From positions 188,990 to 252,989 of the forward strand of contig JAUMUG010000004.1 in NCBI GenBank assembly GCA_030530775.1: 64,000 nucleotides of DNA. The letters run 5' to 3'. The position numbers and the translations under genes are program-made. Under the pieces are notes generated by a model. That model ran no database searches, was not told where the DNA came from, and saw only the letters and a program-made list of their open reading frames with translations. This DNA is from Lautropia sp. Its GTDB lineage: Bacteria; Pseudomonadota; Gammaproteobacteria; Burkholderiales; Burkholderiaceae_E. Positions within the stretch are counted from its first letter, which is position 1; each line of letters begins with the position of its first letter. Of this stretch, positions 42,137 to 51,397 are shown in pieces.

Positions 42137-44131
42137 GTGACAACTGAACGAGAAGAGGTGGTCAAGCCGCCCAAGGCTCTGATCTTGGGGCCGGTCTTTT
42201 ATCCCTCGGCCAGCATCATCCTGCTGCTGGTGACGATGTCCTTTATCGCCCCCAAGGAAACCGAAGAGTTGTTCCGTGCCGCCCAGGCTTGGGTGGCTGC
42301 CGATGCAGGCTGGTTCACCGTGCTGTCGGTGGCGGCCTTTCTGGTTTTCGTCGTCGGCGTGGCCATCAGCAATTTCGGTAAATTGAAGCTGGGGCCGGAT
42401 CATGCCACGCCCGATTACAACTACGTCACCTGGCAGTCGATGCTGTTTGCCGCCGGCATGGGTATCGGTCTGATGTTCTTCGGGGTGGCCGAGCCGATCA
42501 TGCACTTTGCCGCACCGCCCGAAGGTTCGGCGGCTACGGTCGATGCAGCCCAGCAGGCCATGCGGATCACCTTCTTCCACTGGGGTATCCACGCCTGGGC
42601 GGTCTACGCGATAGTGGCACTGTCGCTGGCTTACTTTGCCTATCGGCACGGTCTGCCGTTGCGTATCCGCTCTTGTCTGTATCCGTTGATCGGCGATCGT
42701 ATCCATGGGCCGCTCGGTCATGCCGTCGACACCTTCGCGGTGCTGGGCACGATCTTCGGTCTGGCCACTTCGCTGGGCCTGGGCGTCATCCAGATCAATT
42801 CCGGCCTCAACTATCTGCTGGGGGTCGAGGTCACGCTGACGGCGCAGGTGATCCTGATCGTGGCCATCACGCTGATCGCCACGGCTTCGGTGGTGTCCGG
42901 GCTGGACAAGGGCGTACGCCGCTTGTCCGAAGGCAACATGATCATGGTCGTGGTGCTGATGGCCTTCGTGCTGGTGACCGGACCGACGGTCTACCTGCTG
43001 CAGACCCTGGTGCAGAACACCGGTATGTACATCTCGCACGTGTTCGAGATGACCTTCAATCTGTACGCCTACGATCCCGGCAACGACAACAGCTGGATCG
43101 GTGGTTGGACGCTGTTCTACTGGGGTTGGTGGATCGCCTGGTCGCCTTTCGTCGGCATGTTCATCGCACGTATCTCACGCGGCCGTACCGTACGGGAGTT
43201 CATCGTCAGCGTCATGTTCGTTCCACTGGGCTTCACTTTCATGTGGATGACCTTCTATGGCAACACCGCCTTGCACATGGTGATGGTGGACGGCATGACG
43301 TCGCTGGTCGATGCGGTATCGGCCGATACCTCGGTGGCACTGTTCAAGTTCTTCGAACAGCTGCCCTGGCCGGTCTTCACCAGTACGATTTCCACCCTGC
43401 TGGTGGTGTTCTTCTTCGTCACTTCGTCTGATTCGGGCTCCTTGGTCATCGATATGCTGACTTCCAAGGGTGAAGAGATGTCGCCGGTCTGGCAGCGGAT
43501 TTTCTGGGCGCTGCTGAGCGGTGCCATCGCGGTGGCTCTGTTGATCGCCGGTGGATTGAAATCGCTTCAGGCCGCCACCATCGCCAGCGCATTGCCGTTC
43601 ACCATCGTCATGTGGCTGATGTGCTGGGGTATGTTGCGTGCCATGCGGCTCGAAATCACCAAGCGTACTGCCGCCAGCCATGCCCGCATCGCACCGGCCG
43701 GCATCGGTGATGGAGAATGGCGTGCCCGGTTGCGGGCACTGACTCATCAGCCGCTCAAGCACGAAGTGCTCGGCTACATGAGCGCGGTGGTGCAGCCTGT
43801 GCTGGAAGAGGTGGCGGCCGAGCTGCGCAAGCAGGGCTTGGAAGTCGAAGTGAGACACGAGAAGGCCAAACGTGTCTGGTTGCAGGTCGGCCACGGCGAA
43901 GAAATGGACTTCTTCTATTCGGTGCATCCGGTGGTCTATCAACCGGCCAGCTTCATGCTCGAGGACCCGCGCCGCAAGATCAGGGAGGACGACCAGTTCT
44001 TCCGCGCGGAAGTCTTCTTGAAGGAAGGCGGGCAGGGCTATGACGTGATGGGCTGGAGCAAGCACGGCCTGATCCACGACGTACTCGATCAGTACCACCG
44101 TCACATCCACTTCCTCGACCGCATCCGTTGA
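42137..44131 (+). CDS. betT: BCCT-family choline/betaine transporter (BetT-like)
   Basis: 664 residues, twelve predicted membrane helices and a long cytoplasmic C-terminal domain (from about 515) as in BetT, where it senses osmolarity. Family motifs: MGIGLMFFGVAEPIMH and WTLFYWGWWIAWSPFVGMFIARISRGRT. The GTG start at 42137 is supported by AAGGAG nine bases upstream; the in-frame GTG 42107 is too early. The C-terminal EVRHEKAKRVWLQV segment is BetT-like. Choline is the probable substrate; no betAB genes are near. Confidence 0.92.
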   Translation: MTTEREEVVKPPKALILGPVFYPSASIILLLVTMSFIAPKETEELFRAAQAWVAADAGWFTVLSVAAFLVFVVGVAISNFGKLKLGPDHATPDYNYVTWQSMLFAAGMGIGLMFFGVAEPIMHFAAPPEGSAATVDAAQQAMRITFFHWGIHAWAVYAIVALSLAYFAYRHGLPLRIRSCLYPLIGDRIHGPLGHAVDTFAVLGTIFGLATSLGLGVIQINSGLNYLLGVEVTLTAQVILIVAITLIATASVVSGLDKGVRRLSEGNMIMVVVLMAFVLVTGPTVYLLQTLVQNTGMYISHVFEMTFNLYAYDPGNDNSWIGGWTLFYWGWWIAWSPFVGMFIARISRGRTVREFIVSVMFVPLGFTFMWMTFYGNTALHMVMVDGMTSLVDAVSADTSVALFKFFEQLPWPVFTSTISTLLVVFFFVTSSDSGSLVIDMLTSKGEEMSPVWQRIFWALLSGAIAVALLIAGGLKSLQAATIASALPFTIVMWLMCWGMLRAMRLEITKRTAASHARIAPAGIGDGEWRARLRALTHQPLKHEVLGYMSAVVQPVLEEVAAELRKQGLEVEVRHEKAKRVWLQVGHGEEMDFFYSVHPVVYQPASFMLEDPRRKIREDDQFFRAEVFLKEGGQGYDVMGWSKHGLIHDVLDQYHRHIHFLDRIR

Positions 44132-44137
44132 TGCAGA

Positions 44138-44179
44138 CCGACAGTCGATCGGAGATCGCTGATCGCAATCGACTGTCGG
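44138..44179. terminator. Perfect 12-bp hairpin after betT
   Basis: CCGACAGTCGAT (44138-44149) and its exact complement (44168-44179) with an 18-base loop, six bases after the betT stop, between convergent genes. No U-tract. Confidence 0.68.
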
Positions 44180-44304
44180 ATCCAGGCCGAACACGTTCCG
44201 GGAGGGCCGGGACGACCGTACATGCAGGCGGATTCGATCGTTCGGGCCGCTGCCCGGCAGTCGTCCAGGCTTCGACCGCGGGCCCCGGCGATCTACTACG
44301 ACCC

Positions 44305-45783
44305 TCAGGGTTTCGACAGCGCGCGCCGCCAGTCGTCCGGCAGCTCGAAGCGTTCGCCAAAGTGTGACGCCAGTTCGGCAGCGCGGCGCTCGAAACCTTC
44401 TTCACCAAGTGCTTCGATCGGCGCCAGCGGTGATCGGCCGGTGGGCCACAGGCCGCACCGGGCCGTCAGATTCAGCGCCGCACGCCGAGCCGTTTCCGGG
44501 GGGGAGCCGATGGTGCTGTCTGCGTTGTCCCCCGGGTTGGCTTCCCCGGTGGCATGTGCATACGTTGCGTCGATATCCAGCACGACACCTGCGGCCAGTG
44601 CATGCAGCAATTCGACGACCGGTGCAAAGCGCAGACGGTCCTGCAGGTCGGCATCCGGGATTTCGGTACCCCGGCGTATGAAGGCTTTCAGGCCATCCCA
44701 CAGCTCGCGGCCGTCCTCATCGTCTCCGCCCGCTTCGTCCCAATCGTCATAGTCGTAAAAGCCCCCACCGTCGGCTCGACCGAGGCGCTGCAGTCCGTGT
44801 GACATCTTCTCCATCACGTAGGCGGCTTCTTCGGTCAACCGGGGCCAGGGTTGGACCACGGCAGGTGTCGGCACGACCGAGGCATGGTCGTGCCGGTCAG
44901 GGGGACGATGATCGTGACGGCTGTGATCGGGAGCCGCGTGATCGTGACGTAGGTGTTCATGCGGGGCATGCCCGTGGTGCTCGTGATCGTGCTCATGCTC
45001 GCAGCCGTCGCTACACGGGAGGTCATGGTGATGCCGGTGGCCATGCTCGTGGGAGCAGCATTTTTCTGCATGGCCATGTTCATGGCAGTGCTCGGGATGA
45101 GGGCCATGCGGATGACCCTTCTCGTGTCCGTGCTCATGGCCATGTGCATGAGAATGGTCGTGTGGGTGATCATGTCCATGTCCGTGGCTGCATTCACAGT
45201 GATGGCCCTGTACCGCCAGCGCCTGGTGATGGAGGGCGTCGGTCGTTTTCAGGCCCTCTTCGTCCAACATGGCCAGAGGCCCATCCACAAAGCCGCAGAC
45301 CCGTCCGGCTTCTTCGATGCGCGCGGCAGCGATGCCTTCTCCGAGCAGTGCCAGAGCCTCGTTGAAGTAACTGTGGCGGATGCGATCGAGGAACAGACCG
45401 GTGCGGGGTCGCACGCATGCCACCCGTAGCCCGAGCCTGTGGAGTACTGCGGCAGCTTGTTCGCATGCTCGAGTGGGCCGTGCCGCCAGGGTCACCACTT
45501 CGGCACTGTCGGGCAGATGGAAGCGCACCGGAACACTGTCTGCCGGTAGACGGTCGAACCAGGCCGGGTCTGCTTCGGCTGGCACGGCATGCAGGTGGAG
45601 CTCAGCTCCGACAGGGGTCGTTGCATGCGGTACGGTGGCATCGGGGGGCGGTTGTACGATCGTAATGTCGCGGCCTCGGGCCAGTGTCTGCAGTGCTTCC
45701 ATCAAAGCCGCCGAGCCCCGCACATGCAGGGTCGGCCAGGGTTGTGCCGCAGGGCTGTGTCGTTCAAATCCAGCCTGATTCAT
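44305..45783 (-). CDS. Degenerate 3-hydroxyacyl-CoA dehydrogenase-like protein with 108-residue His-rich insertion
   Basis: 492 residues. Residues about 85-190 resemble the end of the Rossmann domain and first C-terminal domain of 3HCDH enzymes (LFLDRIRHSYFNEALALLGEG, then CGFVDGPLAMLDEEGLKTTDALHH). Residues about 314-490 resemble the second C-terminal domain (MSHGLQRLGRADGGGFYDYD, with the GRxxGGGFYxY pattern). The NAD-binding GxGxxG start is missing, and by hand alignment the catalytic His/Glu positions are not conserved (VVTL where LVEV is usual), so dehydrogenase activity is doubtful. Between the two halves lies a block at 193-300 with 41 His and 7 Cys, largely HxH repeats mixed with Asp and Glu. 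The block is in frame and codes cleanly. It could store or buffer Zn, Ni, Co or Cu. No metal transporter or hydrogenase gene is adjacent; the neighbours are betT and folB. Confidence 0.7.
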   Translation of the reverse strand: MNQAGFERHSPAAQPWPTLHVRGSAALMEALQTLARGRDITIVQPPPDATVPHATTPVGAELHLHAVPAEADPAWFDRLPADSVPVRFHLPDSAEVVTLAARPTRACEQAAAVLHRLGLRVACVRPRTGLFLDRIRHSYFNEALALLGEGIAAARIEEAGRVCGFVDGPLAMLDEEGLKTTDALHHQALAVQGHHCECSHGHGHDHPHDHSHAHGHEHGHEKGHPHGPHPEHCHEHGHAEKCCSHEHGHRHHHDLPCSDGCEHEHDHEHHGHAPHEHLRHDHAAPDHSRHDHRPPDRHDHASVVPTPAVVQPWPRLTEEAAYVMEKMSHGLQRLGRADGGGFYDYDDWDEAGGDDEDGRELWDGLKAFIRRGTEIPDADLQDRLRFAPVVELLHALAAGVVLDIDATYAHATGEANPGDNADSTIGSPPETARRAALNLTARCGLWPTGRSPLAPIEALGEEGFERRAAELASHFGERFELPDDWRRALSKP

Positions 45784-46110
45784 GTTTCAGAGTTCTCCGC
45801 ATCGTTGGCATCAGACGACGGCCTCCATCCACACTTTCCGGGGATGAAGCGATCCGTGACGCTTCACGGCATTGTATTGGTCGAGCGCCGAAAGGGCCGC
45901 GTTCCGAACTCGCCCTGCATCGACTGAATTTCGTTTCGAGCGCCATTGCCCCGTGCTCACACTGGTGCGGACACCTCGGCTTCCTTGTGTCGGGTATGCA
46001 GGGGGAGCCACTGGTCGACACGAGCCGCTCGGTACGTCGCAACAGCGCTCGGGTATGGCATCGGTCGGCGCCGGCTCATCGATCAGGACCGTAGATGGAG
46101 GGCGGGCCGA
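45784..46110. other. Spacer between folB and the His-rich protein gene
   Basis: 327 bases between co-directional genes. Only a weak 6-bp pairing GACCGT/ACGGTC near 46088-46122, overlapping the folB end, was seen. No gene. Confidence 0.5.
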
Positions 46111-46476
46111 TCACACGGTCTGATAAAGATAGCAGATCCCGACGGCGGCGGTACCCGGCACGATACGGGGCTTCACGATCCGGATGCGGCTCCAGGGGGC
46201 GCCGAACTGTTTACCGATCCGCTCACACAGATGGTGGGCCAACCGCTCCAGCAGCACGAAGGATTGTGCTGCGGCTTCGTGCCGGATCAGTTCGGCGATT
46301 GCGGCATAGTCGATGGTGTCCTCGAATCGATCAGATGTGAAGGCGGCCGTACCCGGCAGGCCCACTTCGACGTCGATCAGCAGTTCCTGCGGCTGCAGGC
46401 GTTCTTCCGGGTAGACTCCGATCACCGAGTGTGTGGTCAGTCCCTGCAGGAAGATGAACGGAGTGGTGTCGGACAT
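46111..46476 (-). CDS. folB: Dihydroneopterin aldolase
   Basis: 121 residues; folate pathway enzyme making 6-hydroxymethyl-dihydropterin. Family features: IFLQGLTTHSVIGVYPEER at the start (Glu binds substrate), TIDYAAIAELI, FVLLERLAHHLCERI and the catalytic-lysine segment RIVKPRIVPGT. ATG 46476 gives MSDTTPFIF; an upstream start at 46527 is not favoured. tRNA-Arg lies 74 bases upstream on the same strand. Confidence 0.94.
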   Translation of the reverse strand: MSDTTPFIFLQGLTTHSVIGVYPEERLQPQELLIDVEVGLPGTAAFTSDRFEDTIDYAAIAELIRHEAAAQSFVLLERLAHHLCERIGKQFGAPWSRIRIVKPRIVPGTAAVGICYLYQTV

Positions 46477-46550
46477 GTTGGCGGCAAAGTCGGAGCACCC
46501 GAGGTGGCCCAACGGCCCGCACCCCATCGGCTGTAAGGGTCAGGGAAAAA

Positions 46551-46626
46551 TGGCGCCTCCGGCAGGAATCGAACCTGCGACCCTCCCCTTAGGAGGGGGA
46601 TGCTCTATCCACTGAGCTACAGAGGC
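46551..46626 (-). tRNA. tRNA-Arg (anticodon CCT)
   Basis: 76 bases including encoded CCA (46551-46553). Read on the minus strand: acceptor GCCTCTG pairs with CGGAGGC (one G-T), D-arm GCTC...GAGC, anticodon stem-loop with CCT in CTCCTAAG, and T-arm GCAGGTTCGATTCCTGC. Discriminator G. It decodes AGG. A -10-like TACAAT lies about 10 bases upstream (46642-46637), without a good -35. Confidence 0.97.
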
Positions 46627-46672
46627 GTGGCCGCCGATTGTACCGGAGATGGCGATGAGCTTGCTGTACCGG

Positions 46673-48376
46673 TCATCCTGCCGAGGCACGCACTTTGACG
46701 AAACGCATTTCCGGACGTTCCATCGGTGGTGAAAGCAGGTTCAGCCTGCGGTTCATCACCCAGGCGCGCATCGGATGGCGCAAAGGTAGATAGTAATACT
46801 CATCCTTGACGATTTGCAGCGCATCCTGCAAAAAGCGCAGGCGTTTGTCGGGATCGTTGTCGACCCGGGCCTGATCGATCAGGCGGTCCAACGACGGGTT
46901 GCTGACGCGCCCTGCGTTATAGGCGCCATCGAGCTTGCCCGACCGCGTATAGACCAGAGGAACCAGACTTTGCAGCGCGTCATAGTCCGGACTGCTCCAG
47001 CCGATCAGCCACATGCTGCTGTCCAGCGTTTCCAGCTTGGGCACCAGGCTGGCGAAGGGGATGGTATTGACCTTCAGCCGCACCCCGATCTGTCGCCACA
47101 TCGGCACCAAGGCATGACAGATTTCCTGATCGAAGGCATAACGATTGTTCGGGCAGTCCAGTGTCACTTCGAAACCTTTTGGATAGCCAGCCTTGACCAG
47201 CAGTTGGCGCGCCAGCGGCAGATTGCGTGCGGTCCTCATGCCCAGTGTGGCCGACCAGCCTTCGATGCCCGGTGCGACGATGGTGCCGGCCGGACGGGAC
47301 AGGGTTTGAGTGGCTCGATACAGGCGGCGCTGGTCGATGGCCAGCGCCAGCGCCCGACGCACACGCACGTCCTTGAATGGATTGCTCTTGCCGGCCTGCG
47401 CATGACGCAACTGATCCGAGAACTGGTCCATGCCGATCATCAGTGTACGTTGGCTGGCCTCGGTCAGCACACGCAGTTCACCCTGTTGCGTCAGGGCAGG
47501 GATGCGTTGCAGCGGAAGGTCGGCGACCAGGTCGATTTCATTGCGTCGCAATGCATCGATGCGGGACCGGTCCCCGGAAATCGGAAGGTAGATCAGGACA
47601 CTGACATTGCCGGGAAAGCCCGCTTCATCCCACCATGCCTCATTGCGTTTCATCAGCAGCTGTTGCGACGGAATCCAGCTTTCGATCCGGAACGGACCGG
47701 TGCCATTGGCATGGCGCGAGGCGTAACTGTCTTCGTGAATCTTGAGATTCTGGGCCTTGAGGGACTTGTGGCGGCGGGCCCATTGCCGGTTCAGGATGCG
47801 TGCATCGGCCAGATAACGGGGTAACAGCGGCAAGGGCTTGTCCAGCTGGATTTCGACCGTGAAGCCATCGAGCTGCTTGATGGACCGGACACCGTTGAGC
47901 AGCGCGCTCATCGGCGAATTGGCTTCCTTCAGGCGTTCCAGAGAAAACACCACATCGTCCGCCGACAGTGGCGATCCATCATGAAAGCGCACGTCTCGGC
48001 GCAGGTGGAAGCGCCAGGTCAGTGCATTCAGTGCGGTCCAGCGCTGCGCGAGCGCCGGTTCGACCTCGAGTTCCGGTGAGTATCTCGTCAGACCTTCATA
48101 GACTTGCTGCAGTACGGCCTGAGTCTGGGGGTGGTTCTGTGCGTGCGGGTCCAGCGTCTGGACGTCGCTCTGACCTGCCCAGCGGAGGGTTTCGGCGGCA
48201 GCCGGCAGGCCGATGACCGGCAACAGCAGCCACAGCAGTACACCGATGGCACCTCGGATGCTGGCCAGGCGGGACGCCGGCCCTTGGCAGACATGACGGC
48301 GCCCCAGGGCCGCAAAAGTCTGCAGACCTTCGTTCGTCGGCGCCTGCGCCCCGGTTCTGGTGATACGCCGGATCAT
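46673..48376 (-). CDS. ABC transporter periplasmic peptide-binding protein (SBP_bac_5)
   Basis: 567 residues of the DppA/OppA family. A long N-region (1-38) precedes a hydrophobic signal core (GAIGVLLWLLLPVIGLPAAA), with cleavage near residue 61. The mature part begins ETLRWAGQSDVQTLDPHAQN and has the diagnostic RWTALNALTWRFHLRRDVRFHDGSPLSADDVVFS pattern in pieces. No permease or ATPase genes are adjacent, so it is an orphan binding protein. The ligand is unknown; the unusually long N-region suggests the true start may lie further in. Confidence 0.88.
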   Translation of the reverse strand: MIRRITRTGAQAPTNEGLQTFAALGRRHVCQGPASRLASIRGAIGVLLWLLLPVIGLPAAAETLRWAGQSDVQTLDPHAQNHPQTQAVLQQVYEGLTRYSPELEVEPALAQRWTALNALTWRFHLRRDVRFHDGSPLSADDVVFSLERLKEANSPMSALLNGVRSIKQLDGFTVEIQLDKPLPLLPRYLADARILNRQWARRHKSLKAQNLKIHEDSYASRHANGTGPFRIESWIPSQQLLMKRNEAWWDEAGFPGNVSVLIYLPISGDRSRIDALRRNEIDLVADLPLQRIPALTQQGELRVLTEASQRTLMIGMDQFSDQLRHAQAGKSNPFKDVRVRRALALAIDQRRLYRATQTLSRPAGTIVAPGIEGWSATLGMRTARNLPLARQLLVKAGYPKGFEVTLDCPNNRYAFDQEICHALVPMWRQIGVRLKVNTIPFASLVPKLETLDSSMWLIGWSSPDYDALQSLVPLVYTRSGKLDGAYNAGRVSNPSLDRLIDQARVDNDPDKRLRFLQDALQIVKDEYYYLPLRHPMRAWVMNRRLNLLSPPMERPEMRFVKVRASAG

Positions 48377-48640
48377 GGAGGCATTACTCCTTGGTTTTGC
48401 GCGAAGTAATCTTTATGTATCCTTATTGTTGCAATTTAACACGGTAAACCGTTGCTCACCAGAGGGGAAACTTGGACTGCGCCCGTCGGGTGCTCCGATG
48501 GCGACTGAACTGGGCCTCAGCCGCCTTTTCATTCGCCAGGGGCAGGCGATCCGTCCGGCTCGCTTCACCATGACGCTGCCCGTCGGAATGGGTGTGACGC
48601 CTGGCCTGGCGGATACTCGGAGGCGGGGGCACCCGGTATT

Positions 48641-49156
48641 TCATCGGTCGGGCACTGTGGCAGGGTCATCGGCGGAGCGCCGCACATAATCGGCGATCGC
48701 GTAGTGTGTACCGTTGGCACTGATGGCCGGCTCGCGGGCCAGCAGTCGCCATCGTTCGGGTTCGGGGGCGGGCAGCCTGGTGTCGCCCTCGGGTTCCAGA
48801 TCGATTTCGGTCAGCACCAGCCGATCGGCCATTGGCCAGGCTTCGGCATAGATCTGTGCACCGCCGATGACGAACAACTCTTCTTCGTCCGCATGACGGG
48901 CAATGGCTTCGGACAGACTGCCCGCCAGTTCGACGCCTTCGGGCAGCTGCAGTCGTTGACGGCTGATCACCACCATCCGGCGGCCCGGCAGCGGGCGGTT
49001 GATCGAGTCCCAGGTCTTGCGGCCCATCAGTACGGTATGGCCGGTAGTGCGTTGCCGAAAATGGCGCAGGTCTTCCGGCAGGTGCCAGGGCAGCCGGTTG
49101 TCGTGGCCAATGACGCCATTGCGGGCGCGTGCGGCGATCAGGGTCAGACGGGGCAT
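48641..49156 (-). CDS. folA: Dihydrofolate reductase
   Basis: 171 residues; NADPH-dependent reduction of dihydrofolate. ARARNGVIGHDNRLPWHLPEDL carries the proton-donor region (Asp29 by alignment with E. coli Asp27), and TVLMGRKTWDSI and ELFVIGGAQIYAEAW bind NADPH. It begins 17 bases after the thyA stop, so thyA-folA is an operon: ThyA makes the dihydrofolate that FolA recycles. Confidence 0.97.
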   Translation of the reverse strand: MPRLTLIAARARNGVIGHDNRLPWHLPEDLRHFRQRTTGHTVLMGRKTWDSINRPLPGRRMVVISRQRLQLPEGVELAGSLSEAIARHADEEELFVIGGAQIYAEAWPMADRLVLTEIDLEPEGDTRLPAPEPERWRLLAREPAISANGTHYAIADYVRRSADDPATVPDR

Positions 49157-49173
49157 GGATGAATGTCTCTCTC

Positions 49174-49968
49174 TCAGACCGCGATCGGCGCCTTGATGCC
49201 CGGGTACGGGTCATAGCCTTCGATCTCGAAATCCTCGAAGCGGTGCTCGAACAGTGAAGCGGGCCTGCGCAGCAGTTTCAGGGTCGGCAGCGGGCGTGGC
49301 TCGCGCGTCAGCTGCAGACGTGCCTGCTCGAGATGGTTCAGATAGAGATGGCAGTCGCCACCAGTCCAGATGAACTCTCCGGGCTGCAGATCGGTCTGTT
49401 GCGCCACCATGTGTGTCAGCAGCGCGTAGGAGGCGATATTGAAGGGCACTCCCAGAAAGATGTCGGCGCTGCGCTGATACAGCTGGCACGATAGCCGACC
49501 GTCGGCTACGTAGAACTGGAAAAGCGCGTGGCAGGGCGGCAACGCCATCTCGGGGATGGCGCCCACGTTCCAGGCCGATACCATCAGACGACGTGAATCC
49601 GGGGTATGCCGGATACCGTCGATCACCTGGGCGATCTGATCGATATGCTGACCATCGGGGGTGGGCCAGCTGCGCCACTGCGAACCGTAGATCGGTCCCA
49701 GCTCGCCGTTCTCGTCGGCCCATTCGTCCCAGATGGTGACGCCGTTTTCCTGTAGATAGCGGACGTTGGTGTCGCCCTGCAAAAACCACAGCAGCTCGTG
49801 AATGATCGACTTGAGATGCAGGCGCTTGGTCGTCAGCAGCGGAAAGCCTTGGGCCAGATCGAAGCGCATCTGCCAGCCGAACACGGACAGTGTGCCGGTG
49901 CCGGTACGATCGGTTTTCTGGGTACCGTACCGTTCAACGTGGCGGACGAGATCGAGATAGTTTTTCAT
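49174..49968 (-). CDS. thyA: Thymidylate synthase
   Basis: 264 residues, the same length as E. coli ThyA. The catalytic Cys146 is in [13 protein letters not shown], with RRLMVSAWN and [23 protein letters not shown] 49968 gives [15 protein letters not shown]. First gene of thyA-folA. Confidence 0.98.
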   Translation of the reverse strand: MKNYLDLVRHVERYGTQKTDRTGTGTLSVFGWQMRFDLAQGFPLLTTKRLHLKSIIHELLWFLQGDTNVRYLQENGVTIWDEWADENGELGPIYGSQWRSWPTPDGQHIDQIAQVIDGIRHTPDSRRLMVSAWNVGAIPEMALPPCHALFQFYVADGRLSCQLYQRSADIFLGVPFNIASYALLTHMVAQQTDLQPGEFIWTGGDCHLYLNHLEQARLQLTREPRPLPTLKLLRRPASLFEHRFEDFEIEGYDPYPGIKAPIAV

Positions 49969-50273
49969 GAGGGCGCCAAACCGTAGAAGAACCCGGTATT
50001 TTAGCTGCTCGGCTTCTCGTCGGCCCATCCGTCCCAGATCCGCATTCGTTGCGACAGGGGCGCGTTCGCATCCGGCCGGCACCACATCTTGCTGGTGGTG
50101 CGAGTGCCAGCCTGATCCGTTGACGGAGTGGCAGGGGTTTCGTGCCGCCGCTGGTCGGTTGTCGGACACCGGCCAGCGGTCCACATCCAGTCTGCACTCG
50201 TTTGAATGGCGGCGCACAGGGAGATGATCGGCAAGCCGGGGGCTGCAGGCAAGGCGCGATCTGCAGGCGCCGA
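49969..50273. other. Spacer between gspC and thyA
   Basis: 305 bases between co-directional genes. TGATCGGC (50225-50232) pairs with GCCGATCA (50269-50276), spanning the gspC stop; the enclosed loop has CTGCAGGC twice. No gene supported. Confidence 0.5.
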
Positions 50274-51185
50274 TCAACGTCCTCTGCCCTGGTTGGCCGG
50301 GTCGTTGGTGAGCGGATCGTCGATGAACTGGCCTTCTCCGCTCATTTCGCCGGATTGCGCTCCTGCTTCACCGTGCCCGACGAACTGCGAGGCGTCACCC
50401 GGCATGCCGGGCGACGCGCCATGGTCCGGGGGCTCACCGTAGGCTGGGTGGATGGGCATGGTACCGTCGGGCCGCATGGCGGCGGCAGCCGGCGGCGGAC
50501 CGAGGCGGTTTTGCGGAGGAACGGCCGGCTGGCCGGGCATGGCGCCGGGCGGGGGTATGTCCGGATTGACCGGATCGGGGGCTGGTGGCGGCATATCCGG
50601 CTCGCCGGGCATGCTGTCCGGAGCCGGCACGCTCGGTGATGGTATGGACGGGCGCGAACCACCGGCCGGCGCGGGCGTGGAACCGTCCGGCGTCTGCTCG
50701 ATCGGGGCCAGCTGCTCGATACCGGGCGGGGGTGAGGAATGGCCGGCATTCCTGCCGAGGACGTCGAGACTGTAGCGGGGTGGTGCGGCCGATTCGATGC
50801 GCTGTCCGCGGTGCTCGATGATCACCTTGTCCAGATGCACTTCCTTCAGCGTGGTGCCGTCGCCGACCCGCTGATCGACCCGATAGGCTTTGGCCTGTGC
50901 ACCGTTGACGCTCAGGATGGCGATGCCACGCCGTCCGGCTTCCAGGATGCCCGTCACCCGGATGTCCACCGGCGGTGGCGCTTCGGCCACGCCGTTGTCG
51001 TTGCGTGCACCAAACAGCTTGGCGGCGGCAGGCAGGGGCGGGCGCAAGTTGTCGCCCAGTGAATCATTGGGGGCAATGGCTGCACGTGGCGCAAGCAGCT
51101 GCACGCTCCAATAGGCCAGAATGCCGATCAGCAGCAAGAACGACAGGAGCGAAAGCAGGCGTACCGCGACAGAAGAACTCCGCAT
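50274..51185 (-). CDS. gspC: Type II secretion protein C (GspC-like), PDZ-less
   Basis: 303 residues. A short cytoplasmic start, one membrane helix (about 8-31, [20 protein letters not shown]), then an HR-like domain (about 45-140: [49 protein letters not shown]). This is the classic GspC pattern that contacts the GspD periplasmic domains. The remaining 160 residues are Pro/Gly/Met-rich ([20 protein letters not shown]) and replace the PDZ or coiled-coil seen in many GspCs. It is divergent from gspG with 212 bases between starts. Confidence 0.85.
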   Translation of the reverse strand: MRSSSVAVRLLSLLSFLLLIGILAYWSVQLLAPRAAIAPNDSLGDNLRPPLPAAAKLFGARNDNGVAEAPPPVDIRVTGILEAGRRGIAILSVNGAQAKAYRVDQRVGDGTTLKEVHLDKVIIEHRGQRIESAAPPRYSLDVLGRNAGHSSPPPGIEQLAPIEQTPDGSTPAPAGGSRPSIPSPSVPAPDSMPGEPDMPPPAPDPVNPDIPPPGAMPGQPAVPPQNRLGPPPAAAAMRPDGTMPIHPAYGEPPDHGASPGMPGDASQFVGHGEAGAQSGEMSGEGQFIDDPLTNDPANQGRGR

Positions 51186-51267
51186 GGATCTGACTCGTTT
51201 GGATGGGGGGCGTCACTGGCCCGTGAAGAGCGGTTCAGACCGACTCGGGGCGGTAATCGTGGTTGCT

Positions 51268-51295
51268 ATCATACAAGCCCGTTACGGTAGATCAA
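51268..51295 (-). promoter_or_regulatory. Candidate gspC promoter
   Basis: On the minus strand TTGATC (51295-51290), 16-base spacer, TATGAT (51273-51268; 5/6). The leader would be about 75 bases. No equally good promoter was found for gspG on the other strand. Confidence 0.48.
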
Positions 51296-51397
51296 AGAAT
51301 CTGCTCCAATCGTCCGATGCTAAAAACGCACAACGCACTCTGCGATAGAGTAAAGGATGCCGATGTGGATACACGTATCACCGCATGGAGAGCGAAC

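Noticed and set aside
44884-45207. His-rich block as a simple-sequence or CRISPR-like DNA repeat
   Set aside because: The DNA is not a regular repeat; codons vary and the frame is preserved, so it is a protein-level feature. No CRISPR array was seen anywhere in the window.
46551-46626. tRNA-Arg as an integration site
   Set aside because: No integrase gene, no duplicated tRNA 3' end and no composition change on either side.
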